From positions 1 through 17,198 of the forward strand of contig CABUAT010000039.1 in the NCBI GenBank assembly GCA_902489665.1: a DNA stretch of 17,198 nt, given 5' to 3'. The stretch is from an uncultured Collinsella sp. Its GTDB lineage: Bacteria > Actinomycetota > Coriobacteriia > Coriobacteriales > Coriobacteriaceae. Below, piece by piece: positions 1 to 6,064 of this stretch. Below the pieces are notes generated by a model. It was not told the DNA's origin, made no database searches, and was given only the letters and a program-made list of their open reading frames with translations. The translations under genes and the position numbers were made by a program. Each line of letters starts with the position of its first letter. Positions within the stretch are counted from its first letter, which is position 1.

Positions 1-25
1 GTCGATCGCGAGTTCCGCACGAGCC

Positions 26-48
26 GGAGAGCACTTAATGTGCTCTCC
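26..48. repeat. Perfect 9-bp inverted repeat (hairpin)
   Basis: The arms GGAGAGCAC (26-34) and GTGCTCTCC (40-48) are exact reverse complements around a 5-base TTAAT loop. Outer bases GCAC (17-20) and GTGC (49-52) could extend the stem across a bulge. No T-run follows on either strand, so a classical intrinsic terminator is not shown. It lies 3' of manA, which reads leftwards, and could mark that transcript's end or belong to an intergenic repeat family. Confidence 0.5.
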
Positions 49-121
49 GTGCGAGCAGGACTGTCTGAGCAGGCGACCAAACCCCGCACCCCGTCCCGGC
101 GAGCGCTTGGGGACCGGTGAC

Positions 122-1054
122 CTACAGGTGGCTGACGATCAGTTCCATCTTGCCTTCGAGGTCGATGGAGCTGACGGTGCTGGGCGCCAGCAGGTGGCTT
201 CCCTTGTGGACGGGGTCGCCGCAGACGGTGCCTTCGCCGCCGATGACTGACAGGCACATGAAGGGCCAGCGCTGGTCGAGGGTCTTGCTGCCGTCGACGC
301 GCACGCGGTCGACGGTGTAGCAGGGGCAAGACACGAGCTCGGTCACGCCATCCACCTCGGGCGCGGTCACCGTGCCGTCGGTCGGGGCCTGAGCATCAAA
401 GTTTATGCAGTCGAGGCTCTGCTCAATGTGCAGGGGACGCAGTTTGCCGTCGGTGCCGGGGCGGTCGTAATCGTACAGGCGATACGTCACGTCGCACGAC
501 TGCTGCGTTTCCAAAATGAGCGTACCGGTCTTGATGGCGTGAACGGTACCGGAATCAATCTGGAAAAAGTCGCCCTTGTGGATCGGCAGCACGTTGAGCA
601 TGTCGTCCCAACGGCCGTCCTCGATCATCTGTGCGGCCTCGGCGCGGTCATGCGCGCGCTGGCCGACGATGATCGTGGCGCCGGGCTCGCAGTCCAGCAC
701 GTACCAGCACTCGGTTTTACCCAGGCTACCGTTCTCGTGCTCGGCGGCGTACTCGTCGTTGGGATGAATCTGGATCGAAAGGTCGTCCTTGGCGTCCAGA
801 ATCTTGATGAGCAGCGGGAACTCCTTGCCTTCACAGTTGCCAAAGAGCTCGCGGTGCTCAGCCCACAGCCACGATAGGGTGTGGCCGGCATACGGGCCCT
901 CCGCAATCTGACAGTCGCCGTTGGGATGGGCCGAGATGGCCCAGCACTCGCCGATGGGACCCTCGGGAATGTCGTAGCCAAATACGGTTTCGAGTTGACG
1001 GCCGCCCCAGATTTTCTCGTGGAAGATCGGCGTCAGTTTAATCAAATCGGACAT
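122..1054 (-). CDS. manA: Mannose-6-phosphate isomerase, class I (ManA/GmuF type)
   Basis: Cytoplasmic zinc enzyme that interconverts mannose-6-phosphate and fructose-6-phosphate. The 310-residue protein has the short Bacillus-type PMI layout: start SDLIKLTPIFHEKIWGG, QIHPND with the zinc ligand His97, KTECWY with Glu115, and GTVHAI with His172. QQSCDVTYRLYDYDR follows near residue 185, and a small second cupin fills the C-terminus. I chose the ATG at 1054 because GGGGG (1062-1066) then sits 7 bases upstream. The in-frame ATG at 1060 would add two residues but leave almost no spacing. It lies 74 bases downstream of the GntR gene on the same strand, so the two may be co-transcribed. Beside a phospho-glycosidase and PTS, it suggests that mannose-6-phosphate arises from the imported sugar. 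The family is very secure; the sugar link is inferred. Confidence 0.95.
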   Translation of the reverse strand: MSDLIKLTPIFHEKIWGGRQLETVFGYDIPEGPIGECWAISAHPNGDCQIAEGPYAGHTLSWLWAEHRELFGNCEGKEFPLLIKILDAKDDLSIQIHPNDEYAAEHENGSLGKTECWYVLDCEPGATIIVGQRAHDRAEAAQMIEDGRWDDMLNVLPIHKGDFFQIDSGTVHAIKTGTLILETQQSCDVTYRLYDYDRPGTDGKLRPLHIEQSLDCINFDAQAPTDGTVTAPEVDGVTELVSCPCYTVDRVRVDGSKTLDQRWPFMCLSVIGGEGTVCGDPVHKGSHLLAPSTVSSIDLEGKMELIVSHL

Positions 1055-1128
1055 GTTCATACCCCCATTGTGCTGCGTGGGCGCCGCGTAAAACTGTTCA
1101 AAACGAGCGCCTGTATGACTACAAAAAC

Positions 1129-1848
1129 CTATGCCAATGTTACGTTGTGCAACTCAAAGCGGTCGCCAACGTTGCGCGAGACCGAATACTCAAAGGCGGC
1201 GCCGCTGTCCAAAAAGCCAATCTGCTTGAGCTCGAGCAGGGGAGAGCCAGGTTTGGTGTCCAGGCGCTCAGCTTCTTCCTTGGTTGCTGCCACGGCGCGA
1301 ATGGTACGGTGGAAGCTCGAAATTTTCAGCCCGCATTGCTCGCGGATGAAATGGTAGACCGATCCGTACAGGTCCTTCTTTTTAAGGCCCGGAATCAGCT
1401 CGAGCGGCATGTAGGTGTACTCGATAACGATGGGCTTCTCATCGGCCTGACGCACGCGCACGATGTGATAGGCAAAGTCATCCTCGGCAATTCCCAGCTG
1501 GGCTGCGATGTCCGCTGGTGGATTAACAATCGAGAAATCGTAGACCACCGAGGTCACCTTCTCCCCGCGGTGCTCATACGAAAAACCCTGGGCACGGTCG
1601 TTTTTGCCCTGGAAAAACGCCTGGCCGGGAAGTCCCGCCGTGTCCTTAACGTAGGTACCCGATCCGCGCCGGCTGGTAATAAGACCTTCCTCGGTGATTT
1701 GCTCGATAGCTCGTTTGACGGTGATTTTGGAAACGCTATAGAGCTCACAGAACTCAACGACGGTGGGAAGCTTGTCGCCCGGTTTAAGAGCGCCATCCTC
1801 AATACTCCGACGAATATCTGCAGCTATCGCCTCGTATTTGGGAATCAT
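1129..1848 (-). CDS. GntR-family transcriptional regulator with UTRA domain (HutC subfamily)
   Basis: Predicted sugar-responsive DNA-binding regulator of 239 residues. Residues 1-67 are the winged helix-turn-helix: IPKYEAIAADIRRSIEDG, GDKLPT (24-29), the recognition-helix region SKITVKRAIEQI (40-51), and the wing GLITSRRGSGTYV (55-67). Residues about 88-230 are the UTRA effector domain, with EYTYMPLELIPGL (143-155) and a late FEYSVSRNVGDRFE. The start at 1848 is fixed by AAAGGAGG four bases upstream on the minus strand; an in-frame upstream ATG at 1911 lacks such a site. It is divergent from the glycosidase-PTS genes across a short AT-rich gap, the usual place for a local repressor, and upstream of manA. 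GmuR of Bacillus subtilis is a close functional analogue by context. The effector is probably a phosphorylated disaccharide, which is inference. Confidence 0.93.
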   Translation of the reverse strand: MIPKYEAIAADIRRSIEDGALKPGDKLPTVVEFCELYSVSKITVKRAIEQITEEGLITSRRGSGTYVKDTAGLPGQAFFQGKNDRAQGFSYEHRGEKVTSVVYDFSIVNPPADIAAQLGIAEDDFAYHIVRVRQADEKPIVIEYTYMPLELIPGLKKKDLYGSVYHFIREQCGLKISSFHRTIRAVAATKEEAERLDTKPGSPLLELKQIGFLDSGAAFEYSVSRNVGDRFELHNVTLA

Positions 1849-1878
1849 GGAACCTCCTTTCCGACATATATGAATACA

Positions 1879-1965
1879 AAAAGTAAGTATAACCCTCAAC
1901 AGGGCATCCATATTACTTTTATCTAAGAAGTTCGAGAAAAAAAAGGAAAAAGACGCTTTACTTTT
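1879..1965. promoter_or_regulatory. Candidate operator half-sites for the GntR regulator
   Basis: The octamer AAAAGTAA occurs at 1879-1886, and its reverse complement TTACTTTT at 1913-1920 and 1958-1965, all in the gap between the divergent regulator and glycosidase genes. The first copy continues as GTAT and is also framed by ATAC/GTAT (1874-1877, 1887-1890). The first copy touches a TATACT hexamer on the minus strand (1886-1891); the third overlaps the likely -35 of the plus-strand promoter. That arrangement fits repression of both directions. The protein-DNA link is inferred; AT-richness could produce such matches by chance. Confidence 0.4.
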
Positions 1966-1984
1966 AAAATTAGAGCGCTATAGT
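1957..1984 (+). promoter_or_regulatory. Candidate sigma-70-type promoter for the glycosidase-PTS operon
   Basis: TTTACT (1957-1962) and TATAGT (1979-1984) are separated by 16 bases, matching 4 of 6 and 5 of 6 consensus positions. The region is strikingly AT-rich compared with the rest of the window. Transcription would begin near 1991 and give a leader of about 160 bases containing the palindromic element at 2024-2121. The -35 hexamer overlaps a copy of the putative operator octamer. Confidence 0.45.
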
Positions 1985-2023
1985 TTAAGCAACGAACGGA
2001 ATCCTTCCGCACAACAGGATCGA

Positions 2024-2121
2024 CCGTTTGGGGACGGTTTTGTTTTGGCGGGTTGGATATCGGTATGGCCGGTGCGCGCCCGCGCCGGATAACCTGCCAA
2101 AGCAAACCCGTCTCCAACCGG
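2024..2121. repeat. Long imperfect palindrome (REP/MITE-like element, copy 1)
   Basis: The left arm 2024-2054 and right arm 2091-2121 are 31 bases each and match as reverse complements at 26 of 31 positions; three of the five mismatches would be G-U pairs in RNA. The 36-base centre holds a second GC-rich foldback (about 2069-2088). The left arm contains TTTGGGGACGGTTTTG; the right arm reads TTTGGCAGGTT on the minus strand. A related copy lies at 5920-5995. In the glycosidase mRNA leader it would fold into a very stable hairpin ending 30 bases before the start codon. Confidence 0.7.
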
Positions 2122-2151
2122 AAGCTCTAGAACACGAAAGCGAGGACTTTG

Positions 2152-3552
2152 ATGGCACAGTATCAGCTGCCCAACGACTTCTTCTTTGGCGCTGCTATGT
2201 CCGGCCCGCAGACTGAGGGTCAGTGGAACCAGGGCGGCAAGCTCGAGAACCTGTGGGACACCTGGTCCATCCAGGATCTGGGTTCGTTCTACAACCGCGT
2301 TGGCTCTTACGCCGGCAATGACTTTATGGCCAAGTACCAGGAAGACCTTCGCATTTTGAAGGACTTGGGTCTGGATACCTATCGCACTTCCATCCAGTGG
2401 AGCCGTCTGCTCGATGCCGACGGCAACCTCAACGAGGAAGGTGCCGCGTGGTATCACGAGTTGTTCCGCGCCTCTCGCGAAGCCGGCTTGGAGCCGTTTG
2501 TCAACTTGTACCACTTTGACATGCCCACCTACCTCTTTAACCGTGGCGGCTGGGAGAGCCGTGAGGTTGTCGAGGCTTACGCACATTACGCCGACGTCGC
2601 CTTCCACGAGTTTGGCCTGGAGATTAAGTACTGGTTCACCTTTAACGAGCCCATCGTCGAGCCCGAGCAGCGCTATCAGGAGGGCGTGTGGTTCCCGCAG
2701 CTCCACGACTTCAACCGCGCCCGCACCGTGCAGTATCACATCTCGCTGGCGCACGCGTTGGCCGTGGCCAACTATCGTCGCGCCTATGACGAGGGCGCTA
2801 TTCGCGCCGATGCCAAGATCGGCATGATCAACTGCTTTACCCCGGTCTACACCAAGGAGAACCCCAGCGAGGCGGACCTCGAGGCCGTGCGCATGACCAG
2901 CGGCATCAACAACCGCTGGTGGCTCGACCTCATCACCAAGGGCGAGCTTCCTGCCGACGTGCTCGACAGCCTGGCCGAGGGCGGCGTTAAGCTCCCGTTC
3001 CGCGCCGGCGACCAAGAGATCCTCAAGCAGGGTGTTGTCGACTGGCTCGGCTGCAACTACTACCACCCCACGCGTGTTCAGGCGCCGGCGAGCAAGGTCG
3101 ACCAGTACGGCCTGCCGCACTTTGCCGACGAGTACGTATGGCCCGACGCCGTTATGAACGAGAGCCGCGGCTGGGAGATCTACCCGCAGGGCCTCTACGA
3201 CTTTGGCATGGACTGCGCTAAGAACTACCCCGATCTTGAGTGGTTCGTTTCCGAGAACGGCATCGGCATCATGGACGAATACAAGAACCGTGACGCCGAA
3301 GGAACCATCCAGGATGACTACCGCGTCGACTTTGTACGTCAGCACCTGGAGTGGGTGGCCAAGGCCATCGACGAGGGCGCCAAGTGCCGGGGCTATCACT
3401 ACTGGGCCGTCATCGATAACTGGTCTTGGGCCAATGCCTTTAAGAATCGTTACGGCTTTGTCGAGGTCGATCTCATGGACGGCTACAAGCGCCGCCTTAA
3501 GAAGTCGACGGCCTGGCTCAAACAGGTCGCCACGACCCACGTGGTTGATTAG
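2152..3552 (+). CDS. Glycoside hydrolase family 1, phospho-beta-glycosidase (GmuD/6-phospho-beta-glucosidase type)
   Basis: Cytoplasmic retaining glycosidase that hydrolyses disaccharide phosphates delivered by the adjacent PTS. At 466 residues it is the usual single-domain TIM-barrel size. It starts with LPNDFFFGAAMSGPQTEG; TFNEP carries the acid/base Glu166 and SENG the nucleophile Glu368. In DNWSWANAFKNRYGF, Ser425 replaces the Glu of non-phosphorylated beta-glucosidases, the hallmark of phospho-sugar enzymes, and Tyr434 is kept. The usual Lys two residues before that Tyr is Asn432, with Lys431 beside it. This NxxKNRYGF form resembles what I recall of Bacillus GmuD. The start at 2152 has AGGA five bases upstream; a TTG at 2149 is a weaker option. 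The PTS IIC gene follows after 120 bases. Substrate (mannobiose-, cellobiose- or gluco-mannose-phosphate) cannot be fixed from sequence. Confidence 0.93.
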   Translation: MAQYQLPNDFFFGAAMSGPQTEGQWNQGGKLENLWDTWSIQDLGSFYNRVGSYAGNDFMAKYQEDLRILKDLGLDTYRTSIQWSRLLDADGNLNEEGAAWYHELFRASREAGLEPFVNLYHFDMPTYLFNRGGWESREVVEAYAHYADVAFHEFGLEIKYWFTFNEPIVEPEQRYQEGVWFPQLHDFNRARTVQYHISLAHALAVANYRRAYDEGAIRADAKIGMINCFTPVYTKENPSEADLEAVRMTSGINNRWWLDLITKGELPADVLDSLAEGGVKLPFRAGDQEILKQGVVDWLGCNYYHPTRVQAPASKVDQYGLPHFADEYVWPDAVMNESRGWEIYPQGLYDFGMDCAKNYPDLEWFVSENGIGIMDEYKNRDAEGTIQDDYRVDFVRQHLEWVAKAIDEGAKCRGYHYWAVIDNWSWANAFKNRYGFVEVDLMDGYKRRLKKSTAWLKQVATTHVVD

Positions 3553-3557
3553 CGACC

Positions 3558-3590
3558 GGGCGAACGCCCAGACCGCGCGCCGCCGCGCGC
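3558..3590 (+). other. Two small GC hairpins between glycosidase and PTS IIC genes
   Basis: GGGC-GAAC-GCCC (3558-3569) and GCGCGC-CGCC-GCGCGC (3575-3590) are adjacent tetraloop stems just after the glycosidase stop. There is no T-run, so read-through into the PTS gene is expected. They could protect or separate segments of the message; this is inference. Confidence 0.35.
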
Positions 3591-3672
3591 AACACATGGC
3601 ACATCTGGTGGCAGAGGGCGACAGACCACCGTGCGCATAGGAAAAGGCCGGATTTGAAAGTTAGGAGCAATC

Positions 3673-5016
3673 ATGGCCAGTGACAACGGAAAGAGCTTCC
3701 TCGACAAGTTTGCCGAGGTCTCTGCGAAGGTGGGAAACCAGGTTCACCTGCGTTCCCTGCGTGACGCCTTCGCGACCATCACGCCGCTCTATATCCTTGC
3801 GGGTATCGCGGTTCTTATTAACAACGTCGTGTTCCCTCTGTTCCCGCTCGATGCGGCGGGCCTTGCCAACCTTCAGACGTGGGGCTCGGCAATTACGCTG
3901 GGCACCCTCAACGTCTCTGCCATTATCTTGGCCGGATTGATTGGCTACAGCCTCGCCAAGAACAAGCGTTTCGATAACCCGCTCGCTTGCGTGGTCGTCG
4001 CCATCTCTGCCTTCGTCATCATGATGCCGCAGCAGATCACCGCCTCGCTTGCCGCCACGAGCCCACTGCTCACCGACAAGATCACCTCCGCCGAGGTCAC
4101 GGGCGCCCTTTCGACTGCCAACACCGGCACCAACGGTCTGTTCTCGGCTATTATCATCGCCCTGCTTTCCGTCTCGCTCTTCATCAAGATTTCTGGCGTC
4201 GAGAAGCTCAAGGTTAAACTGGGCGAGGGCGTGCCTCCCGCGGTCTCCAACTCCTTCAACGTCATGATTCCGATGCTGCTTAACCTCGCGGTCTTCGCTC
4301 TTGCCGCAGCCCTGCTCGCCGTGTGCGCCGGCACCGATCTGTGCACCATCATCTCCACGTGCATCTCCAACCCGCTCAAGAGCATCATGAACGCCGGTCC
4401 GTGGGCTGTTATCCTCATCTACACCCTTGCTAACCTGCTGTTCTGCGTCGGTATTCACCAGTCCACCATCTCTGGCGCTACCGTCGAGCCGATCCTGACC
4501 ATGCTCATCGTCGACAACATGGCTACCTTTGCCGCCGGTGGCACCATCCAGCCCGATCACTACATGAACATGCAGATCGTTAACAGCTTCGCCCTCATCG
4601 GCGGCTCGGGCTGCACCCTCATGCTCCTGCTCGACACGCTCCTGTTCTCCAAGAACAAGGCTTCCGAGACCGTTTCCAAGATGGCTATCCTGCCTGGTCT
4701 GTTCAACATCAACGAGCCGGTTATCTACGGTTACCCCATCGTGTACAACCTGCCGCTCATGATCCCGTTCGTTCTTCTTCCCGATCTGTTCATCGGCATC
4801 ACCTATGGCCTTACCTGCGCAGGCATCATCAGCCCCTGCATCGCCCAGGTGCCCTGGACCATGCCTCCCGTCATCAATGCCCTGCTCGCTACGGGCTTTG
4901 ACTGGCGCGCCGGCGTGTGGCAGGCTATCGAGATTGTCATTGGCATGGCCGTCTACCTGCCCTTTATGAAGATTTCCGAGAAGGCAATCGCCAAGCAGGA
5001 GGCTTTCGCCGAGTAG
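3673..5016 (+). CDS. PTS lactose/cellobiose-family transporter subunit IIC
   Basis: Integral membrane permease that binds the disaccharide and moves it inward while IIB phosphorylates it. At 447 residues it has the length and hydrophobic pattern of the CelB/ChbC/GmuC family. The N-terminus is a short amphipathic cytoplasmic stretch, followed by about ten hydrophobic segments. Family landmarks are LRDAFATITPLYILAG (about 29-44), GIHQS (260-264, with His262) and NINEPVIYGYPIV (345-357, with Glu348), the substrate-site signature. The ATG is preceded by AGGAG with seven bases spacing. IIB and IIA follow in the order C-B-A, after a stable hairpin at 5045-5077. The family is certain; sugar specificity is inferred from neighbours. 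Confidence 0.95.
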   Translation: MASDNGKSFLDKFAEVSAKVGNQVHLRSLRDAFATITPLYILAGIAVLINNVVFPLFPLDAAGLANLQTWGSAITLGTLNVSAIILAGLIGYSLAKNKRFDNPLACVVVAISAFVIMMPQQITASLAATSPLLTDKITSAEVTGALSTANTGTNGLFSAIIIALLSVSLFIKISGVEKLKVKLGEGVPPAVSNSFNVMIPMLLNLAVFALAAALLAVCAGTDLCTIISTCISNPLKSIMNAGPWAVILIYTLANLLFCVGIHQSTISGATVEPILTMLIVDNMATFAAGGTIQPDHYMNMQIVNSFALIGGSGCTLMLLLDTLLFSKNKASETVSKMAILPGLFNINEPVIYGYPIVYNLPLMIPFVLLPDLFIGITYGLTCAGIISPCIAQVPWTMPPVINALLATGFDWRAGVWQAIEIVIGMAVYLPFMKISEKAIAKQEAFAE

Positions 5017-5044
5017 AACGCCTAACGTTCGTCCCCTTCGCCTT

Positions 5045-5077
5045 TGCGGGCGCCGGTACGCGGTGCCGGTGCCCGCA
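5045..5077 (+). other. Stable intercistronic hairpin between PTS IIC and IIB genes
   Basis: A 15-base-pair stem (5045-5059 with 5063-5077) contains only two G-T wobbles and closes on a three-base GCG loop. It is followed by a pyrimidine-rich stretch but no real T-run, so complete termination is unlikely. Its place inside a transporter operon suggests RNA processing, 3' protection of the upstream message, or partial termination that sets the ratio of membrane to soluble subunits. Confidence 0.55.
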
Positions 5078-5178
5078 GCTCTCTCCCTTGTGTAAAGATG
5101 CAGGGGGGGTGGGCACAATAGCCGCAAGGAATAAAACCAGTTGTCGTCTGCGCGCCGCGCAGTTATAAGGAGGAAACC

Positions 5179-5481
5179 ATGAAGAAGATCATGCTCTGCT
5201 GCAATGCCGGTATGTCCACGAGCCTGCTGGTCCAGAAGATGCAGGCCGAGGTTGCAAACCGTGGTCTGGATATTGAGGTCGAGGCTCGTCCCATGAACGA
5301 GGCCCACGATCACCTGGACGAGTGCGACATGTTGCTGCTTGGTCCGCAGATCGGCTACACCAAGGGCGATTTTGAGAAGGAGGCCGCCGGCCGCTTCCCG
5401 GTCGAGGTTATCAACATGGTCGACTACGGCCGCATGAACGCTGCCGGCATCATCGACCACTGCGTCAGCGTGATGGGCTAG
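5179..5481 (+). CDS. PTS lactose/cellobiose-family subunit IIB
   Basis: Small cytoplasmic phosphocarrier that takes phosphate from IIA onto a cysteine and passes it to the sugar held by IIC. It has 100 residues, the normal size for the family. The active-site loop is CCNAGMSTSLLV near the N-terminus; Cys8, directly before NAGMSTS, is the expected phospho-cysteine. Later LLLGPQIGY (53-61) is the usual second conserved strand and loop. A perfect AAGGAGG lies six bases before the ATG, stronger than those of its neighbours, which suits a stoichiometric carrier. The IIA gene begins within ten bases of its stop. Confidence 0.95.
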   Translation: MKKIMLCCNAGMSTSLLVQKMQAEVANRGLDIEVEARPMNEAHDHLDECDMLLLGPQIGYTKGDFEKEAAGRFPVEVINMVDYGRMNAAGIIDHCVSVMG

Positions 5482-5490
5482 GTGCTCTGC

Positions 5491-5823
5491 ATGGAGGATA
5501 TGAACGAACTGCAGATGACCTGCTTTGAGATCATCAGCTACGTCGGTACCGCCAAGAGCATGTACATCAATGCCGTGCAAAAGGCCAAGGAGGGCGATTT
5601 TGACGCCGCCGAGGAGCTTATCAAGCAGGGCGACGAGGCCTATAACGGTGGCCACGATGTTCACATGGGGCTTCTGAAGAAGGAGGCCAACGGCGAGCGT
5701 AACGGCGAGGCCCCGTTGATTTTGCTGCATGCCGAGGACCAGATGGCCGGCACCGAGACCATGCGCGTCATGGCGACGGAGCTCATCGAGGTTCACAAGC
5801 AGCTGCAGGCACTTCAGGCCTAG
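5491..5823 (+). CDS. PTS lactose/cellobiose-family subunit IIA
   Basis: Soluble trimeric helical-bundle phosphocarrier that accepts phosphate from HPr on a histidine and hands it to IIB. With the start at 5491 it has 110 residues. The opening MEDMNELQMTCFEIISYVG matches the family's first helix, and ILLHAEDQMAGTE holds the phospho-His80 and the metal-site Asp83. Other in-frame starts are GTG 5482 and ATG 5500. I prefer 5491 because TAGGTG overlapping the IIB stop gives about six bases spacing, while GGAGGA is too close to 5500. It is the last gene before a strong terminator. Confidence 0.93.
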   Translation: MEDMNELQMTCFEIISYVGTAKSMYINAVQKAKEGDFDAAEELIKQGDEAYNGGHDVHMGLLKKEANGERNGEAPLILLHAEDQMAGTETMRVMATELIEVHKQLQALQA

Positions 5824-5881
5824 TCGGCGTTATCGCCGCGACGGACCGTGCGGTCCAACAGACAACATAGTCCCTTTGACG

Positions 5882-5919
5882 GGCGCCGGGAGCCTCCGCC
5901 TCCCGGCGCCTTTATTTTT
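5882..5919 (+). terminator. Intrinsic terminator of the glycosidase-PTS operon
   Basis: GGCGCCGGGAG (5882-5892) pairs perfectly with CTCCCGGCGCC (5900-5910) across a seven-base loop and is followed by TTTATTTTT. It lies 58 bases after the IIA stop and separates the PTS operon from the ROK kinase gene. Confidence 0.92.
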
Positions 5920-5995
5920 GGGGATGGTCTTGCGCGGCCTGTTGGGCAGCCAATTGCGTTACCCCAGATAAAACCTGCCAAAACAAACCTGTCCC
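5920..5995. repeat. REP/MITE-like palindromic element, copy 2 (degenerate)
   Basis: GGGGATGGTCTTG (5920-5932) corresponds to GGGGACGGTTTTG of copy 1, and AAACCTGCCAAAACAAACC (5971-5989) plus TGTCCC (5990-5995) corresponds to its right arm. The two ends match copy 1 well while the centre differs. The left arm continues with GGCCTGTTGG, close to GGCGGGTTGG in copy 1. It sits directly behind a terminator. Confidence 0.6.
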
Positions 5996-6010
5996 TTTTT
6001 GGTAGGTTTT
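5970..6010. repeat. 14-bp hairpin upstream of the ROK kinase gene
   Basis: AAAACCTGCCAAAA (5970-5983) pairs with TTTTGGTAGGTTTT (5997-6010) through 13 Watson-Crick pairs and one G-T, with a 13-base loop. It uses the right arm of repeat copy 2 as one side, so it may be a second foldback made by the same repeat family. It lies 54 bases before the kinase start, where it could affect transcription entering from upstream. Confidence 0.5.
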
Positions 6011-6064
6011 TGCCTTGAGAGCGGTACCATACAGGCAATGTTTAAACGAGAAAGGTGGGCTCCC

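Noticed and set aside
1849..1911. ATG at 1911 as the GntR start
   Set aside because: It would place 21 unrelated residues before the winged helix; the ATG at 1848 has AAAGGAGG at the right distance.
2024..2121. BglG/LicT-type antiterminator target in the glycosidase leader
   Set aside because: No antiterminator gene is present, no T-run follows the hairpin, and the arms match a repeat found elsewhere in the window. A dedicated regulator of another class is encoded next door.
2149..2151. TTG at 2149 as the glycosidase start
   Set aside because: The adjacent ATG at 2152 has better spacing from AGGA and fits the family's N-terminus.
3661..5796. Long open frame on the minus strand opposite the PTS genes
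   Set aside because: It runs opposite IIC, IIB and IIA, which have clear motifs and ribosome sites. Its product is rich in His, Asp, Gly and Arg with no recognisable domain, as expected of an antisense frame in GC-rich DNA.
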